From an uncultured Bacteroidota bacterium (GTDB lineage: Bacteria > Bacteroidota > Bacteroidia > NS11-12g > UBA9320), in assembly GCA_913056425.1 (NCBI GenBank), contig CAJXLR010000152.1, forward strand, positions 1 through 5,209: a stretch of DNA of 5,209 bases, given 5' to 3'. The translations under genes and the position numbers were made by a program. Positions within the stretch are counted from its first letter, which is position 1. Each line of letters opens with the position of its first letter. The notes under the pieces were generated by a model. It saw nothing but the letters and a program-made list of their open reading frames with translations. It was not told the DNA's origin and made no database searches. This document shows positions 3,979-5,209 of this stretch, piece after piece.

Positions 3979-5209
3979 ATGAAACCATTCGCAACACTTA
4001 TACTAGGCTTGTTAACCTTAGTTGGACTCAACGCTCAAGCGCAAAATAACCTTGAAAATGGGGATTTTGAATCTTGGGGGGAGCATGTTACCAAGGTGGC
4101 AGCAGACTGGACCGTCTCAGGTGCCGTCAGTCAAAGCACCGACGTGCACGAAGGCAGCTCCGCTATTCGCCTTACCAACACGAAAGCAACAGGTGAGCGT
4201 GGCATGGTTTCAACCGGACCTTTTGTAGGTAATCGGCTGGGAGCAATTCCTTATGACGAACAACCACTGAGTATTCGGTTCCGATGTAAATACGATTTAG
4301 CCCTTGGTGATCGAGCTCAAGTTGCGGTAGTCTTTGCGCTAAAAGGTAACACCATTGCGTACTCAAGTACTAACATTGAAGGTTCAAGCAAGGATACGTT
4401 CGGGTATTTCTCGGTTCCGATAACCTGGAGTTTGAGTACCAATCCGGACAGCGTTGCGATAGCTTTATCATCATTGGACCTTCAGACCAATACAATGAAC
4501 GGTGATGGCTATGTGATATTCGATGATTTCCACTTTGCAACGATTTCAACCCGCAATAAGGCCGTGCCTAACGGAAATTTCGAATCTTGGGTAGAGCATA
4601 AAAGACCGGACTTAAAGAATTGGTACACTTCAGACGACTATTTGTATGATTTATCCCGAGTGGAGCTTGCGACACCGCTGGTGAAACAAACTGCAGCTGG
4701 AAGATCAGGAACCAAGGCTATTGAGCTCGTGTCACAACAAGTTGGGAATGATATTATCCCGGGAATGATTATCTCAGGTAATGAGTTTAGCGACTTTGAT
4801 AAGCCTGCAATCGCGATTGATAAACAGTGGAAGTATCTTGAGGGCTATTATCAATATGAGCCTGTGAATGGAGATACTGCGATGATTGGAGCCATTATGT
4901 TTAAGAACGGTGTGCCTTATGGCTATACCGAACAAGCCATTACCCAATCGACAAGTACATTCACCTATTTCGCGTTTAAAATTGATTACGCGGCTCAGCT
5001 TACACCGGACAGTGCAATTGTCCTGATTGCCTCATCAAATCCGGAGAATCCACATGCGGCCGGATCAAAATTGGTGCTGGACGACTTGCGTTTTTCGGAT
5101 AACAATTCATCAGTAATCGACCTAACGAAAACAGCATTAAACATGTATCCGAATCCATGTTCTGAATATTTGACTTTGGTAACACCAAGCGGAGTTCGTA
5201 AAGCCACTT
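3979..5209 (+). CDS. Secreted two-module protein with T9SS type A sorting domain (3' end cut by window edge)
   Basis: The frame opens at ATG 3979 and stays open for 410 codons to the window edge. Residues 1-21 are a classical signal peptide: MKPFATLILG, a hydrophobic core, and an AQA cleavage site before Gln22. Two similar modules follow. Module 1 (about 25-190) opens with NGDFESWGEH and closes with YVIFDDFHF. Module 2 (about 196-376) opens with NGNFESWVEH and closes with KLVLDDLRF. Shared landmarks between them include GSSAIRL/GTKAIEL. The beta-rich pattern with NGxFExW at the start and a DD-containing last strand resembles jelly-roll, carbohydrate-binding-like domains of Bacteroidota surface proteins; this is resemblance only. 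From residue 387, LNMYPNPCSEYLTL begins the Por secretion tail (YPNP hallmark), which directs export through the outer membrane by the type IX system and usually anchoring to surface lipopolysaccharide. No catalytic motif is visible. The specific function is unknown; adhesion or glycan binding is a guess. Nothing links it functionally to paaA next door. Confidence 0.88.
   Translation, partial: MKPFATLILGLLTLVGLNAQAQNNLENGDFESWGEHVTKVAADWTVSGAVSQSTDVHEGSSAIRLTNTKATGERGMVSTGPFVGNRLGAIPYDEQPLSIRFRCKYDLALGDRAQVAVVFALKGNTIAYSSTNIEGSSKDTFGYFSVPITWSLSTNPDSVAIALSSLDLQTNTMNGDGYVIFDDFHFATISTRNKAVPNGNFESWVEHKRPDLKNWYTSDDYLYDLSRVELATPLVKQTAAGRSGTKAIELVSQQVGNDIIPGMIISGNEFSDFDKPAIAIDKQWKYLEGYYQYEPVNGDTAMIGAIMFKNGVPYGYTEQAITQSTSTFTYFAFKIDYAAQLTPDSAIVLIASSNPENPHAAGSKLVLDDLRFSDNNSSVIDLTKTALNMYPNPCSEYLTLVTPSGVRKAT
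4051..5106 (+). repeat. Internal tandem duplication of a secreted module
   Basis: Two copies, roughly 4051-4548 and 4564-5106, encode modules of about 166 and 181 residues. Similarity is strongest at the start, where the DNA is still recognisable: 24 of 30 bases match between 4057-4086 and 4570-4599. It is also seen at the end, where both encode hydrophobic-DD-hydrophobic strands. The middle parts have diverged, so the duplication is not recent. Confidence 0.7.
5137..5209 (+). other. Start of T9SS C-terminal sorting domain (partial)
   Basis: Residues 387-410 of the secreted protein contain NMYPNP followed by CSEYLTL and TPSGVRKAT, the beginning of a type A (TIGR04183-like) sorting domain. 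These usually run 70-80 residues to the C-terminus, so perhaps 50-60 residues lie beyond the window. The acidic/Asn-rich linker SDNNSSVIDL just before it is also typical. Confidence 0.85.

Noticed and set aside
3681..4366. Several short open frames overlapping the end of paaA and the start of the secreted-protein gene.
   Set aside because: They overlap well-supported genes (PaaA C-terminus; signal peptide and first module) in other frames and have no recognisable content.
4995..5207. Minus-strand open frames near the right edge.
   Set aside because: They are shadows of the second module and T9SS sorting tail, which are clearly encoded on the plus strand.

Overview
The window reads as chromosomal DNA from a member of the Bacteroidota, most likely Flavobacteriales or a related marine lineage. 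Three things point there: a secreted protein whose C-terminus enters a type IX secretion (Por/T9SS type A) sorting signal, promoters of the Bacteroidota type (TTG, then TAnnTTTG), and start codons preceded by A-rich leaders with little or no Shine-Dalgarno sequence. This placement is inferred from these signals, not from a database search.

Left half, minus strand (1-2164). In transcription order there is a DEDDh exonuclease fused to a GIY-YIG/UvrC-like module with a four-cysteine cluster (2164-767), then an ECF-type sigma factor (715-170), then the first 52 codons of a small protein (158 to the window edge) that may be the membrane partner or anti-sigma of that sigma factor. The last two are 11 nt apart and almost certainly co-transcribed. 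The exonuclease gene is 51 nt upstream of the sigma gene and may be in the same unit. The first two genes lack any in-frame ATG at a sensible position and appear to start at TTG or GTG.

Middle (2165-2313) is a divergent intergenic region. It carries a good Bacteroidota promoter for the rightward genes and a 16-bp inverted repeat, TAACGAA-TG-TTCGTTA. A degenerate copy of the repeat lies 25 bp upstream, so the pair flanks the -7 box. This is the likely autoregulatory operator of the TetR-family gene beside it.

Right half, plus strand. A TetR-family regulator (2314-2913) is followed after 36 nt by paaA (2950-3936), the catalytic diiron subunit of phenylacetyl-CoA 1,2-epoxidase. The pair looks like a small operon in which the regulator controls phenylacetate catabolism, as TetR-type PaaR proteins do elsewhere. 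paaA is not followed by paaB. A fresh TAGATTTG promoter and an unrelated gene come next: a two-module, signal-peptide-bearing, T9SS-exported protein (3979 to beyond the window end). The remaining epoxidase subunits must therefore be encoded elsewhere, or beyond that gene.

There is no tRNA, rRNA, CRISPR array, insertion sequence or convincing intrinsic terminator. The points most worth a second look are the tandem operator, the isolated paaA, the nuclease fusion with its UvrC-like cysteine spacing, and the internal duplication in the secreted protein.
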